Shown: positions 16,531-24,857 of the stretch, piece by piece
Layout: each line of letters opens with the position of its first letter
Position numbering within the stretch: the first letter of the stretch is position 1
Notes under the pieces: model-generated
Databases searched by the model: none
What the model saw: only the letters and a program-made list of their open reading frames with translations
What the model was told of the DNA's origin: nothing
Translations under genes and position numbers: made by a program
Source of the DNA: [Clostridium] ultunense DSM 10521
GTDB lineage: Bacteria; Bacillota; Clostridia; Tissierellales; Tepidimicrobiaceae
Length of the DNA: 45,403 bases
NCBI RefSeq assembly: GCF_000511955.1
Contig: NZ_AZSU01000006.1
Span: forward strand, 138,373-183,775
Direction of reading: 5' to 3'

Positions 16531-16615
16531 GATGTCAAAAAAGGCAGTTGTATTATCAGAAGGGAAGCAGTCTATATTTTTAACCTTTGAACCAAAGAAG
16601 CCGGAGAAGAAGTAA
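16490..16615 (+). CDS. agrD: AgrD-like cyclic peptide precursor with Ser in place of Cys
   Basis: This 41-codon gene starts at GTG 16490 (ribosome-binding site AAGGAGGG within agrB) and overlaps the agrB 3' end. The product has a basic amphipathic N-terminus (KNVKIKVLENIAKMSKKAVV), a short core EGKQSIFLT and a charged Pro-containing tail FEPKKPEKK, the layout of AgrD. Aligned with the C. perfringens precursor (core CLWFT, tail HQPEEP), Ser28 takes the place of the ring Cys. The expected signal would therefore be a five-residue lactone, Ser-Ile-Phe-Leu-Thr, with a short N-terminal tail. No Cys occurs anywhere in the peptide. The ring size and cleavage after Thr32 are inferred from the alignment. 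Confidence 0.8.
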   Translation: MKNVKIKVLENIAKMSKKAVVLSEGKQSIFLTFEPKKPEKK

Positions 16616-16678
16616 AGAAATAAGGTAGATGTGTGTGGGTAGTTTGTGGGTATTGGGATTTATATTATAAATAGAAAT

Positions 16679-16719
16679 ACAAAAACCTCCAGTATTAGCC
16701 GAGGAGGTTTTTGTGTTGC
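16679..16719 (+). terminator. hairpin between agrD and the response-regulator gene
   Basis: ACAAAAACCTCC (16679-16690) pairs perfectly with its complement at 16703-16714 around a 12-nt loop, with a short interrupted T run in and after the right arm. It may partly terminate agrBD transcripts or act as a bidirectional terminator. The sensor genes downstream show no LytTR box of their own. Confidence 0.6.
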
Positions 16720-16776
16720 TATGAAATACAATTTATGGTAGTCTAAAAACAGATATATCTTAAAGGGATGATACTA

Positions 16777-17487
16777 ATGGTTTATATTGGAATCTGTGAT
16801 GATGATAGATGTTTTTTAGATTACATTGAAAATAGGATAGAAGAAATTGTAAAAGCAGAAAATATAGTTGCTAAAATCTATAAGATAAACAATGGAATAG
16901 ATTTGTTAAAGGCTTATGATAAGAAGAACAAGCCTTTTGATATCATATTCCTAGATATAGATATGCCTAAAATGGATGGTTTGGAAGTAGCTGAAATTAT
17001 TAGAAAAAAGGATGAAGAAACTATATTAATATTCTTAACTTCCATGGAAGATGTAGTATATAAAGCTTTTAAATACGATACCTTTAGATTTATTAGAAAA
17101 AGCCATATGGATAAAGAATTAGAAGAAGCATTACAAAGTTCATTAGAAAAACTAAAAGATGAAAAGCATATATTTAAAACCACCAATGGTGATCTATCCT
17201 TATATATTAGTGATATACTCTATTTTGAATTTATGGATAGAGCTGTATATATAAAAACTTTTGATGGGATATATAAGACGAATATTAGAAGATTTAAAGA
17301 TATTGAAGACATATTTGGGCATAAAGGATTTGTTTCAATACATAGGAGCTGTATGGTAAATGAAAATTATGTAAAAAGTCTAGGTAACTTAGATATAATC
17401 TTGGATAATGATGAAAAACTACCCGTTAGTAGATATAGAATGGAAGAAGTTAAAAGAAGTTTTATTAAAGTAGCAAGGAGAGGATAA
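16777..17487 (+). CDS. LytTR-family response regulator (AgrA-like)
   Basis: This 236-residue protein has an N-terminal receiver domain (acidic pair CDDD; phosphoacceptor Asp60 in FLDIDMP; conserved FLTS Thr/Ser; RKS Lys switch) and a C-terminal LytTR DNA-binding domain from about residue 135 (ISDILYFEFMDRAVYIKT, GFVSIHRSCMVNENYV). ATG 16777 is preferred over the ATG at 16768, because AAAGGG at 16762-16767 abuts the latter but is 9 nt from the former. It probably binds the paired repeats upstream of agrB, the secreted protein and the small protein at 25045. The regulator precedes the kinase gene, the reverse of the staphylococcal order. Confidence 0.9.
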   Translation: MVYIGICDDDRCFLDYIENRIEEIVKAENIVAKIYKINNGIDLLKAYDKKNKPFDIIFLDIDMPKMDGLEVAEIIRKKDEETILIFLTSMEDVVYKAFKYDTFRFIRKSHMDKELEEALQSSLEKLKDEKHIFKTTNGDLSLYISDILYFEFMDRAVYIKTFDGIYKTNIRRFKDIEDIFGHKGFVSIHRSCMVNENYVKSLGNLDIILDNDEKLPVSRYRMEEVKRSFIKVARRG

Positions 17488-17489
17488 TA

Positions 17490-18827
17490 ATGCCTCAATC
17501 AACACTATGGCTTATATATGAATATATTCTTTGTTTAGTAGAAATACTTCTCTTTTATGATTTTTTAAATTTCATATTAAAAAAAGATAAAAGGGTAAAA
17601 AAAGGATATTACTACCTATCTATTATGTTGTTATCGGTTTTTACATTAGCATTGACAGAAATCAATATATATTCCATGGTACGAACTATTTTACTATATC
17701 TTATTTTACTTTTAGTAGCTTACATACTATTTAAAGGAAATATAAAAGAAAAAATATTTTTTGTTACCATGTTTTATTTTTTCTTGATACTTAGTGATAT
17801 TTTGGCAGTCAATATTTTAAGCTCCTTTATTAGAAAAGACCTACAGGGTATTATAGAAACCCAGGCTTGGCCTAGATTATTATTATCTCAGATTTCTAAA
17901 TTATTATTATTCCTAATTCTGAGAATGGTAAAAAGTAATTATAAAGAGAGGGATTCAGACATTCCTAGATATTATTGGTACTGGATATTGTTTGTCTATT
18001 TAATATCTGGAATAAATTTATTAGTAATATTCAATATAGGTTTAATTCTGAATGAATTAAATATTGAGATTCAACATTTAACAATAGCTATTAGTTTAGG
18101 TTCATTGTTGATAGTTGCTGTAACCTATTATATATTTGTAAAGTTAAATAGTTTTTATAAAGAAAAAAGCAGCTATAGGATAGTGGAAATAAAGAATCGA
18201 ATGCTTAAGAAGGAAATGGAAGAAAAGGAAATAATGTATGAAGGGGTTAAAAAACTTCACCATGATTTTAAGAATCATATAATCTGTATTGAAAAATTAT
18301 TAGAACAAGAAAAGCTTCAATTAGCAAGTGAATATATTAAAGGTCTAAAGGATGAAGTAGTTGAAACTTATACATGGATTAAAACTGGAAATGACGCGAT
18401 AGATGCTATATTGAATCAAAAGAAATCAGAAGGAGTTAAGAAGAATATAGATATGGATATGAAAGTAAGTATTCCAGAAGATCTAAATGTTAAACCCCTT
18501 GATCTATGTACAATTTTAGGAAATGCCCTAGACAATAGCATAGAAGCAAATGAGAAGATAGAGGAGAAAAATAGAAGGAATATAGATTTAAAGATAAACC
18601 CATATAAAGACTATCTATTTATAGAAATATCAAATCCTTCATCAGCTAATCCAATGGATGAAGATGGCAAACTTAAAACCACCAAGAAGGATAAAGAAAA
18701 CCATGGTTTTGGCATGAAAAGCATAGAATCCATAGTAGAAAAATATAATGGAATACTGAATTATGAATATGATGAAGGGAAGTTTATATTAAATATAATG
18801 TTACCTATAGAGGAAGTTAGATTTTAA
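17490..18827 (+). CDS. GHKL-type sensor histidine kinase (AgrC-like)
   Basis: This 445-residue kinase has an N-terminal half of about six transmembrane helices (residues about 5-215) and a cytoplasmic kinase core. The phosphoacceptor is His258 in KLHHDFKNH. The ATPase domain shows the N-box LGNALDNSIEAN and the glycine box HGFGMKSIESIVEKYNG of the AgrC/GHKL (HATPase_c_5) type. It starts 2 nt after the response-regulator stop, so the pair is translationally coupled. The multi-pass sensor is expected to bind the extracellular cyclic peptide made by AgrB from AgrD. The identity of the ligand is inferred from gene neighbourhood. Confidence 0.9.
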   Translation: MPQSTLWLIYEYILCLVEILLFYDFLNFILKKDKRVKKGYYYLSIMLLSVFTLALTEINIYSMVRTILLYLILLLVAYILFKGNIKEKIFFVTMFYFFLILSDILAVNILSSFIRKDLQGIIETQAWPRLLLSQISKLLLFLILRMVKSNYKERDSDIPRYYWYWILFVYLISGINLLVIFNIGLILNELNIEIQHLTIAISLGSLLIVAVTYYIFVKLNSFYKEKSSYRIVEIKNRMLKKEMEEKEIMYEGVKKLHHDFKNHIICIEKLLEQEKLQLASEYIKGLKDEVVETYTWIKTGNDAIDAILNQKKSEGVKKNIDMDMKVSIPEDLNVKPLDLCTILGNALDNSIEANEKIEEKNRRNIDLKINPYKDYLFIEISNPSSANPMDEDGKLKTTKKDKENHGFGMKSIESIVEKYNGILNYEYDEGKFILNIMLPIEEVRF

Positions 18828-18842
18828 AATCTAACTTTTTTA
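18814..18842 (+). terminator. terminator at the end of the agr kinase gene
   Basis: AAGTTAGATTTT (18814-18825) pairs perfectly with AAAATCTAACTT (18826-18837), followed by TTTTT. The left arm overlaps the last codons of the kinase. LytTR box 2 begins right after. Confidence 0.8.
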
Positions 18843-18906
18843 TGCTATTTGTACCGTTTTTACTACCATTCGTACCATATTAAACAAAATTTAGTATAAA
18901 TATGGT
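18843..18906 (+). promoter_or_regulatory. Agr/LytTR box 2 and promoter of the secreted protein
   Basis: Repeats begin at 18843 (TGCTATTTGTACCGT) and 18864 (TACCATTCGTACCAT), 21 nt apart. The -10 TATGGT is at 18901-18906, again 37 nt after the second repeat. The intervening ATTAAACAAAATTTAG closely matches box 1. The gene at 18959 follows with a strong ribosome-binding site, making it a probable output of the quorum-sensing circuit. Confidence 0.75.
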
Positions 18907-18958
18907 ATGTTAATAATGATGGAGAATAGAGAATCTTATTTGAGGAGGTGATTCCATT

Positions 18959-19660
18959 ATGAAAAAAAACACTATCTTTGCTTTAATAATGGCATTTTTG
19001 TTTGTAATGACTACAGTGGCTTTTGCTAATAATGGTTATTATAATGATGAAAGTATAGAAATGATAGATATTGAAATTGATTATTCTAGTCAAAAAATAT
19101 TAAAAGATGGTAGTATAGAATATGATGTAAAAAACAAAGAACAAGTTGCAGACTTTTTAGAAATTGATATAGATAAAATAAGAAATATTAAGATAACTAA
19201 ACCAAATTATATTATAAAGGAATCTAATTTAAATAACAGTGATATTACTCCATTTGCAAATATTTATATCGCTAATATAACTGGGCCAAGACAAGCTTGT
19301 GGGTCAAAGAGAATATGTGAAAATTCTGCTGTTAATCATGCAAAAGACCCTGTAGTAAAAACAATAACTCTTTCCGGTACTGTTTCAAACAGTCATAGTT
19401 TAAGTGTAGATGCTGGTATTGATGTTGAAATCGCTTCTATTTCTGCGGCAGTAGGATTTAACATAGAAAGAAGTTGGACAATGATGGATCCTACACAAGT
19501 TGAATTAGAACCAGGTCAAAGAGTAACTGTAGTTGCATTCCCTTACTGGGATGTTTACAGTTTTCATGTTATGCAATCTTCAATTTTTAGAGATAAAAAA
19601 GTAGGATATGGAAATGCTATGGAAACCTTTGGATTCTGTACAGTTGTTTATGATGATTGA
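18959..19660 (+). CDS. secreted protein of unknown function, probable agr output
   Basis: This 233-residue protein has a classical signal peptide (KKNTIFALIMAFLFVMTTVA, cleavage likely after AFA near residue 23). The rest is polar and rich in predicted beta structure. A segment near residues 138-178 (TLSGTVSNSHSLSVDAGIDV, EIASISAAVGFNIERSWTM) shows the alternating small/polar pattern seen in beta-hairpin-forming and pore-forming secreted proteins. There are three Cys in the mature part (ACGSKRIC and GFCTV). AGGAGGTG precedes the ATG. The gene stands alone between LytTR box 2 and a strong terminator. I do not recognise a named family; a toxin, bacteriocin-like or matrix role is conjecture. Confidence 0.75.
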   Translation: MKKNTIFALIMAFLFVMTTVAFANNGYYNDESIEMIDIEIDYSSQKILKDGSIEYDVKNKEQVADFLEIDIDKIRNIKITKPNYIIKESNLNNSDITPFANIYIANITGPRQACGSKRICENSAVNHAKDPVVKTITLSGTVSNSHSLSVDAGIDVEIASISAAVGFNIERSWTMMDPTQVELEPGQRVTVVAFPYWDVYSFHVMQSSIFRDKKVGYGNAMETFGFCTVVYDD

Positions 19661-19814
19661 TTCTTTTGCTTTATAGGTTATTCTATGAAAAAATATAACT
19701 TATAAATTATTATATCTATTAAAAATTAGTTATTATAGACATATGGAGTTATTCCTTAGATGGTGGGTTCAAATATACAAGGAAGTTAAATGAGTTTCAG
19801 ATAACTGTTAGATA

Positions 19815-19860
19815 ACTGGTATAATTTAATTTTAAAATTAAATTATACCAGTATTTTTTT
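19815..19860 (+). terminator. terminator of the secreted-protein gene
   Basis: A 19-bp perfect inverted repeat (19815-19833 with 19834-19852, arm ACTGGTATAATTTAATTTT) is followed by ATTTTTTT. The arms abut, so a few central bases form the loop. It is a strong intrinsic terminator. Confidence 0.8.
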
Positions 19861-19936
19861 ATGCCCTAACCTTATCCTCTTTAGTATAAAAGGAATCATT
19901 GTTCATAAAATATCATTATGTTTAAATAAAGGAATT

Positions 19937-19972
19937 TTGGCAATATATATATTGAAAATGATTATCAAAATC
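19937..19972 (+). promoter_or_regulatory. promoter with Fur-like operator before the E1alpha gene
   Basis: TTGGCA (19937-19942) and GATTAT (19960-19965) are 17 nt apart and form a plausible promoter. GAAAATGATTATCAAAATC (19954-19972) covers the -10 and matches 15 of 19 positions of the classical Fur box. This suggests iron-dependent repression of the dehydrogenase operon. AT-rich DNA makes partial matches common, so this is moderate evidence. Confidence 0.45.
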
Positions 19973-20030
19973 GAAAACTTAAGTTGCTAAAATTTTCATA
20001 TAAATTCTACCCATAAAAGGAGGTAAAAAT

Positions 20031-21113
20031 ATGCGTTTTGAAGATTATAGCCCATTAGAGGATAAACATTATAGCATCTTAGATATTAATGGGAATGTTA
20101 TTACAGAAGAAAATCTCCCTTCATTTTCTGATGAAGAATTATTATACCTTTATAGAACCATGTTGTTTTCTAGAATCATGGACGAGAAAAATCTATCTTA
20201 TCAAAGACAAGGTCGTATGCTAACCTATGCACCAAATATAGGCCAGGAGGCTGCCCAAATAGGCAGTGCATATGCTATGGAAAAGAATGATTGGTTGGTG
20301 CCATCCTTTAGAGAACTAGGGGCATGGCTGGTTAAAGGTGTGCCGCTAAAAAACATTTTCCTCTACTGGTACGGTAACGAGTGGGGAAGCTATATGCCAG
20401 AAGGGGTAAAGGTATTACCTGTTTCAGTTCCTATTGCTTCCCAATTACAACATGCTACAGGCATTGGAATGGCTAATAATATAAAAGGTGAAGAGAGTGT
20501 AGTAGTAGCCTATGTTGGAGATGGAGGGACCTCTCAAGGGGATTTCCATGAAGCTTTAAACTTTGCTGCAGTATTTAAGGCTCCAGTAGTATTTGTAATT
20601 CAAAACAATCAATATGCTATTTCCGTTTCTAGAAAAGAACAAACAGCCAGTAAAACCCTTGCACAAAAGGCAATTGCCTATGGCATGCCTGGAATTTTAG
20701 TAGATGGGAATGACATATTTGCAGTATATTCTGCAACAAAGGAAGCTATAGAACGGGCAAGAAAAGGTGGAGGACCAACATTAATTGAAGCCTTTACCTA
20801 TAGATTAGGGGCTCACACTACTTCTGATGACCCAACTAAATATAGAAAAGATGAAGAAGTAGAAAAGTGGAAGGAAAAGGATCCTATAGTGAGGTTTAAA
20901 AAATATCTCCAAAACAAAGGAATATTGACGGATGAATGGGAGGAAAATGCTAAGAAGGAAATAGAAAAAGAAGTAACATCAACTTTTGAAGAAATAGAGG
21001 ATAAATCGGATACTTTAATTGAAGACATATTTCAATACCATTATGAAACTATGCCTCCACATTTAGAGGAACAATTAGAGGATTATAAATCTTTTTTAGA
21101 AGGGGGTAAATAA
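20031..21113 (+). CDS. pdhA: 2-oxoacid dehydrogenase E1 alpha subunit, pyruvate-dehydrogenase-like
   Basis: This 360-residue E1alpha subunit has the thiamine-diphosphate motif GDGGTSQGDFHEALNFAAVF...NN beginning near residue 163. The phosphorylation-loop-like segment AHTTSDDPTKYR lies near 262. Segments such as RQGRMLTYAPNIGQEAAQIG and QTASKTLAQKAIAYGMPGI resemble Bacillus-type pyruvate dehydrogenase E1alpha. It decarboxylates a 2-oxoacid and acylates the E2 lipoyl group. AAAGGAGG precedes the ATG, and E1beta follows after 1 nt. Substrate is not certain: branched-chain 2-oxoacids or acetoin are alternatives. Such complexes are less usual in strict anaerobes, which generally use pyruvate:ferredoxin oxidoreductase. 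Confidence 0.85.
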   Translation: MRFEDYSPLEDKHYSILDINGNVITEENLPSFSDEELLYLYRTMLFSRIMDEKNLSYQRQGRMLTYAPNIGQEAAQIGSAYAMEKNDWLVPSFRELGAWLVKGVPLKNIFLYWYGNEWGSYMPEGVKVLPVSVPIASQLQHATGIGMANNIKGEESVVVAYVGDGGTSQGDFHEALNFAAVFKAPVVFVIQNNQYAISVSRKEQTASKTLAQKAIAYGMPGILVDGNDIFAVYSATKEAIERARKGGGPTLIEAFTYRLGAHTTSDDPTKYRKDEEVEKWKEKDPIVRFKKYLQNKGILTDEWEENAKKEIEKEVTSTFEEIEDKSDTLIEDIFQYHYETMPPHLEEQLEDYKSFLEGGK

Positions 21114-21114
21114 T

Positions 21115-22095
21115 ATGGCTAATAAGTTGAATATAGTTGAAGCCGTAAATCAGGCTCTTATGAATGAAATGGAAAAGGATGAAACCGTAATAGTTTATGG
21201 CGAAGACGTAGGTGTTGAAGGTGGAGTATTTAGAGCTACGGTAGATCTACAGAAGAAATTTGGTAAAGAGAGAGCCTTTGATACTCCCCTTGCTGAATCT
21301 GCTATTGTAGGTACAGCTGTGGGTATGGCTATTAATGGGTTAAAACCAGTTGTTGAAATGCAATTTATGGGTTTTTCCTATCCTGCCTTTAACCAAATAA
21401 TATCCCATGTGGCAAGAATGCGTAACAGATCTCGAGGACGGTATACACTTCCAATGGTAATACGGGCACCTTATGGCGGAGGTATAAGAGCTTTAGAGCA
21501 TCACTCTGAAAGTACGGAAGCATTATATGCCCATATTCCAGGATTAAAGGTAGTAATACCTTCTACTCCTTATGATACTAAGGGTTTACTCATAGCAGCT
21601 ATTAGAGATCCAGATCCAGTTATATTTTTAGAACCAAAACGAATCTATAGGGCTTTCAGACAAGAGGTACCTGAAGAAGCTTATGGACTACCAATTAGTA
21701 AGGCAAAGGTGGTAGAAGAAGGGGAAGATATTACTATAATAACCTGGGGTGCTATGGTAAGAGATGTACAAAAAGCTAGTGAGATGGTTAAGGATAAGGG
21801 AATTTATCCTGAGGTTATAGATTTACGGACTATTTCTCCAATGGATAGAGAGAGTTTTATAAATTCCGTTAAAAAAACAGGAAGGGCAATTATAGTTCAT
21901 GAAGCTCCAAAGACTTTAGGAGTGGGAGCTGAAATTGTATCTATTATAAATGAAAAAGCCTTTCTATATTTAGAAGCACCTCCAACTAGAGTAACGGGTT
22001 TTGATACTACTTTCCCATTACCTAGGGGAGAAAAGCATTATATTCCATCTCCTGAAAGAATTGCAAAGACTATAGAAGATGTGGTGAAATTTTAG
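21115..22095 (+). CDS. pdhB: 2-oxoacid dehydrogenase E1 beta subunit
   Basis: This is a 326-residue E1beta subunit with family hallmarks VYGEDVGVEGGVFRAT, FDTPLAESAIVGTAVGMAI, EMQFMGFSYPAFNQI and the C-terminal transketolase domain (VVEEGEDITIITWGAM, EVIDLRTISPMD). It forms an alpha2beta2 E1 with the preceding gene, from which it is separated by a single base. The ATG is set by the AGAAGGGGG ribosome-binding site at the end of E1alpha. Confidence 0.9.
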   Translation: MANKLNIVEAVNQALMNEMEKDETVIVYGEDVGVEGGVFRATVDLQKKFGKERAFDTPLAESAIVGTAVGMAINGLKPVVEMQFMGFSYPAFNQIISHVARMRNRSRGRYTLPMVIRAPYGGGIRALEHHSESTEALYAHIPGLKVVIPSTPYDTKGLLIAAIRDPDPVIFLEPKRIYRAFRQEVPEEAYGLPISKAKVVEEGEDITIITWGAMVRDVQKASEMVKDKGIYPEVIDLRTISPMDRESFINSVKKTGRAIIVHEAPKTLGVGAEIVSIINEKAFLYLEAPPTRVTGFDTTFPLPRGEKHYIPSPERIAKTIEDVVKF

Positions 22096-22110
22096 GGAGG
22101 AGGCAATAAT

Positions 22111-23406
22111 ATGAAATTTGAATTTCGATTTCCAGATATAGGTGAAGGCATTGCAGAAGGAACCCTCATAAAATGGTTGGTAAAGGAAGGAGAAGACGTA
22201 GAAGAAGGCCAATCAGTGGCTGAAGTGGAGACGGATAAAGTAACTACAGAAATACCTTCTCCAAGAACGGGAAAGGTTTCGGAGTTAAAAGCAGAAGAAG
22301 GAGATATAATCAACGTAGGAGATGTATTTATTACCATAGACATTTTAGGAGATATTGACGAAGTAGGGATAAAAGAAGAATTGCCTGAAAAGAAAGAAAT
22401 TGTAGAGGAAGAGACTGCTGGTGTGGTAGGTGAAGTAATAGCTTCTTCAGAAGAAATACCACCGAGTAGAGAAGGGCAAGGGGATTTTTCTCAAGAATCG
22501 AGAAAAGTAAAAGTTCTTGCTACACCTGTTGCACGAAAAATGGCTAAGGATTTAGGTGTAGACATTAGGGAAGTAGAGGGTACAGGACCAAATGGTAGAG
22601 TTATGAAGGAAGATATTAAAAAAGCCAAAGAAGCTATGGTTAAATCTAAAGAGGAAAGGAAAATAATTGAATTAGGGCATAGGGAGAGGGTTTTAATAGA
22701 GGATGAAAGGATAGAGAGAATTCCTCTTACTAGAATAAGAAAAACTATTGCAGAACAGATGGCAGTTTCCAGATTTACAATACCCCATACCACTGCAATG
22801 GATGAAATAGATGTGGCTGAATTATATGAATTTAGAAAAAAATATAAAGAAAGATTAAGAGAGGAAGAGGTTAATTTAACTTTCCTGCCATTTATCCTTA
22901 AAGCTGTCATAGTAGCATTGAAGGAATTCCCAGAATTTAATTCTTCTTTAGATGAAGAAAATGATGAGTTAATATTAAAACATTTCTACCATATTGGTAT
23001 AGCTACTGATACTGACAGGGGTTTAATGGTTCCTGTATTAAGGGATGGGGACAAAAAGAGTATAGTGGAAATTGCCAAGGAAATAGAAGATTTAAGTAGT
23101 AGGGCTAAAGATAATAAAATTGAACTTCGTGAACTAAAAGGTAGTACTTTTACTATAACTAATTATGGTTCTATAGGTGGTCAATTTGGGATTCCAATCA
23201 TCAATTATCCTGAATCTGCTATTTTGGGCATAGGCCGTATTGTTAAAAAACCTATTGTAAAAGATGATGAAATTGTTATTGCTAGAATGTTACCTTTATC
23301 CTTATCCTATGATCATAGAATAATTGATGGAGCTAGTGGGGCAAGGTTTTTAAATCTACTATCAGAACTCTTGAAGGATCCAGAAATACTGTTATTGAAA
23401 TCATAG
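22111..23406 (+). CDS. pdhC: dihydrolipoamide acyltransferase E2 component
   Basis: This 431-residue E2 has one N-terminal lipoyl domain (lipoyl Lys43 in VETDKVTTE), an acidic linker, a peripheral-subunit-binding domain (about residues 133-167, [20 protein letters not shown]) and a C-terminal catalytic acyltransferase domain. The catalytic motif DHRIIDG places His402 and Asp406 in the active site. A single lipoyl domain fits pyruvate, branched-chain or acetoin complexes alike. It starts 15 nt after E1beta with GGGAGGAGG upstream. Confidence 0.9.
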   Translation: MKFEFRFPDIGEGIAEGTLIKWLVKEGEDVEEGQSVAEVETDKVTTEIPSPRTGKVSELKAEEGDIINVGDVFITIDILGDIDEVGIKEELPEKKEIVEEETAGVVGEVIASSEEIPPSREGQGDFSQESRKVKVLATPVARKMAKDLGVDIREVEGTGPNGRVMKEDIKKAKEAMVKSKEERKIIELGHRERVLIEDERIERIPLTRIRKTIAEQMAVSRFTIPHTTAMDEIDVAELYEFRKKYKERLREEEVNLTFLPFILKAVIVALKEFPEFNSSLDEENDELILKHFYHIGIATDTDRGLMVPVLRDGDKKSIVEIAKEIEDLSSRAKDNKIELRELKGSTFTITNYGSIGGQFGIPIINYPESAILGIGRIVKKPIVKDDEIVIARMLPLSLSYDHRIIDGASGARFLNLLSELLKDPEILLLKS

Positions 23407-23426
23407 AAAGGATTGAAGGTGATAAT

Positions 23427-24806
23427 ATGAATAAATATGACCTTATAGTTATAGGAGGAGGCCCTGGAGGTTATGTGGCTGCCATAAAGGCAGCCCAACT
23501 TGGGGGTAAGGTTGCAGTAGTTGAAAAAGAAAAGCTTGGTGGAGTATGTTTAAACTGGGGTTGCATACCTACTAAAACTTTATTAAAAACTGCTAAATTG
23601 TACGAAGATATATTAAGAGGAGAAGAATTTGGGATTGTAGGCATTGACAATTCAGATGTAAAGGTAGATTGGAACCTTTTATCTAAACGGAAGGATAAGG
23701 TAGTAAAAAAATTAGTATCTGGCATATATATGCTCTTTAAGAAGAACAAAGTCGATCTTTTTGAGGGCATGGGAAAGGTTTTAGATAAAAATAAGGTTGA
23801 AGTCAATGGAGAGGTTATAATAGGTGATAATCTTATTATAGCAACGGGAGCTAAGGATAATTTACCACCTATTGATGGTTTAGAAACTGTTTTAGAATCA
23901 GGAAAGATTATTAATAGTAAAGGAGCTTTACAGTTAGAAGAAATCCCTAAAGATTTAGTGATAGTCGGTGGTGGAGTTATAGCTGTAGAATTTGCTACTC
24001 TATTCAATTCTTTAGGTTCAAAAGTAACATTAATACAAAGATCAAATCGTATATTGTCTTCTACAGAAAAGGAAATGGTAACTACATTACAAAAATATCT
24101 TATTAGAAAAGGGATAAATATAGTAACGGATACAAAATTAAAGTCTGTAACGGAAGATGGAGTTTTAATAGACCATAAAGGAGAAGAAAAGCTATTTAAA
24201 GGGGACAAATACCTTATATCTCTAGGATTAAAACCTCAATTAAAGGGAATAGAAAATTTAAACCTAGAGTTGGATTCCAAAGGATTCGTAAAAACCAATG
24301 AAAGAATGGAGACTAATATAAAAGGAGTTTATGCTATTGGTGACTTAAATGGTAAATTTGCTTTAGCTCATGTTGCTTCTGCAGAGGGAATAGTGGCTGC
24401 AGAGAATATTATGGGGAGGGATAGTACTATGAACTACAATATAGTTCCTTCCTGTATATATACATTCCCTGAACTTGCTTCCGTTGGATTGACAGAAGAA
24501 GAAGCTAAAGAAAAGGGATATGATATTACAGTAAGCAAATTCCCATTAGCTGCCAATGGTAAAGCATTGGCAGAAGGAGAAACTTTAGGTTTTGCTAAGA
24601 TAATATCTGATAATAAATATGGAGAAATTCTAGGAGTCCATATTATGGCTAGCAACGCAACAGATATGATTTCAGAGGCTATAGTTGCAATGCAAATTGA
24701 AGGTACGGTTTATGATGTAGCGAAAGCAATACACCCTCATCCTACCCTGTCTGAAATAGTTATGGAAGCGGCCTTTGGTGCCGTAGATAAACCTATACAC
24801 ATCTAA
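23427..24806 (+). CDS. lpdA: dihydrolipoamide dehydrogenase E3 component
   Basis: This is a 459-residue flavoprotein disulfide reductase. It has an N-terminal FAD motif GGGPGGYVAAIKAAQLGG, a redox disulfide Cys41/Cys46 in GGVCLNWGCIPTK, an NAD-binding motif VGGGVIAVEFATLFNSLG (about residue 177), a second FAD motif YAIGDLNGKFALAH, and the dimer-interface His-Glu pair in HPHPTLSE. It reoxidises the E2 lipoyl group, passing electrons to NAD. It is the last gene of the operon, 20 nt after E2, with a strong terminator following. It may also serve a glycine cleavage system if present elsewhere. Confidence 0.93.
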   Translation: MNKYDLIVIGGGPGGYVAAIKAAQLGGKVAVVEKEKLGGVCLNWGCIPTKTLLKTAKLYEDILRGEEFGIVGIDNSDVKVDWNLLSKRKDKVVKKLVSGIYMLFKKNKVDLFEGMGKVLDKNKVEVNGEVIIGDNLIIATGAKDNLPPIDGLETVLESGKIINSKGALQLEEIPKDLVIVGGGVIAVEFATLFNSLGSKVTLIQRSNRILSSTEKEMVTTLQKYLIRKGINIVTDTKLKSVTEDGVLIDHKGEEKLFKGDKYLISLGLKPQLKGIENLNLELDSKGFVKTNERMETNIKGVYAIGDLNGKFALAHVASAEGIVAAENIMGRDSTMNYNIVPSCIYTFPELASVGLTEEEAKEKGYDITVSKFPLAANGKALAEGETLGFAKIISDNKYGEILGVHIMASNATDMISEAIVAMQIEGTVYDVAKAIHPHPTLSEIVMEAAFGAVDKPIHI

Positions 24807-24818
24807 GGTTATTCTGTA

Positions 24819-24857
24819 AGAGAAGTTAGGTTACAAAAACCTAACTTCTCTTTTTTT
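24819..24857 (+). terminator. terminator of the 2-oxoacid dehydrogenase operon
   Basis: AGAGAAGTTAGGTT (24819-24832) pairs perfectly with its complement (24838-24851) around a 5-nt loop, followed by seven Ts. The T tract abuts LytTR box 3. Confidence 0.88.

Larger units (their letters stand above)
19661..20030. other. intergenic region upstream of the 2-oxoacid dehydrogenase operon
   Basis: About 370 nt without a gene. It contains a perfect 19-bp hairpin ending the secreted-protein gene, and a promoter with a Fur-like palindrome at 19937-19972, both listed separately. The first 150 nt after the stop codon and the segment 19861-19936 show no further structure I can support. Confidence 0.6.

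Noticed and set aside
17677-17695. Minus-strand half-site resembling the LytTR repeat (TAGTTCGTACCAT) inside the kinase gene
   Set aside because: Only a single half-site, no 21-nt partner and no -10 at the right distance; likely chance.
19937-19955. TTGGCA before the E1alpha gene as a sigma54 promoter
   Set aside because: There is no GC at the required 12-nt distance from the GG, so it fails the -24/-12 test.
23471-24208. Long minus-strand open frames such as this 245-codon one opposite the E3 gene
   Set aside because: They mirror strong + strand genes with conserved motifs, have no RBS and show composition typical of antisense shadows.
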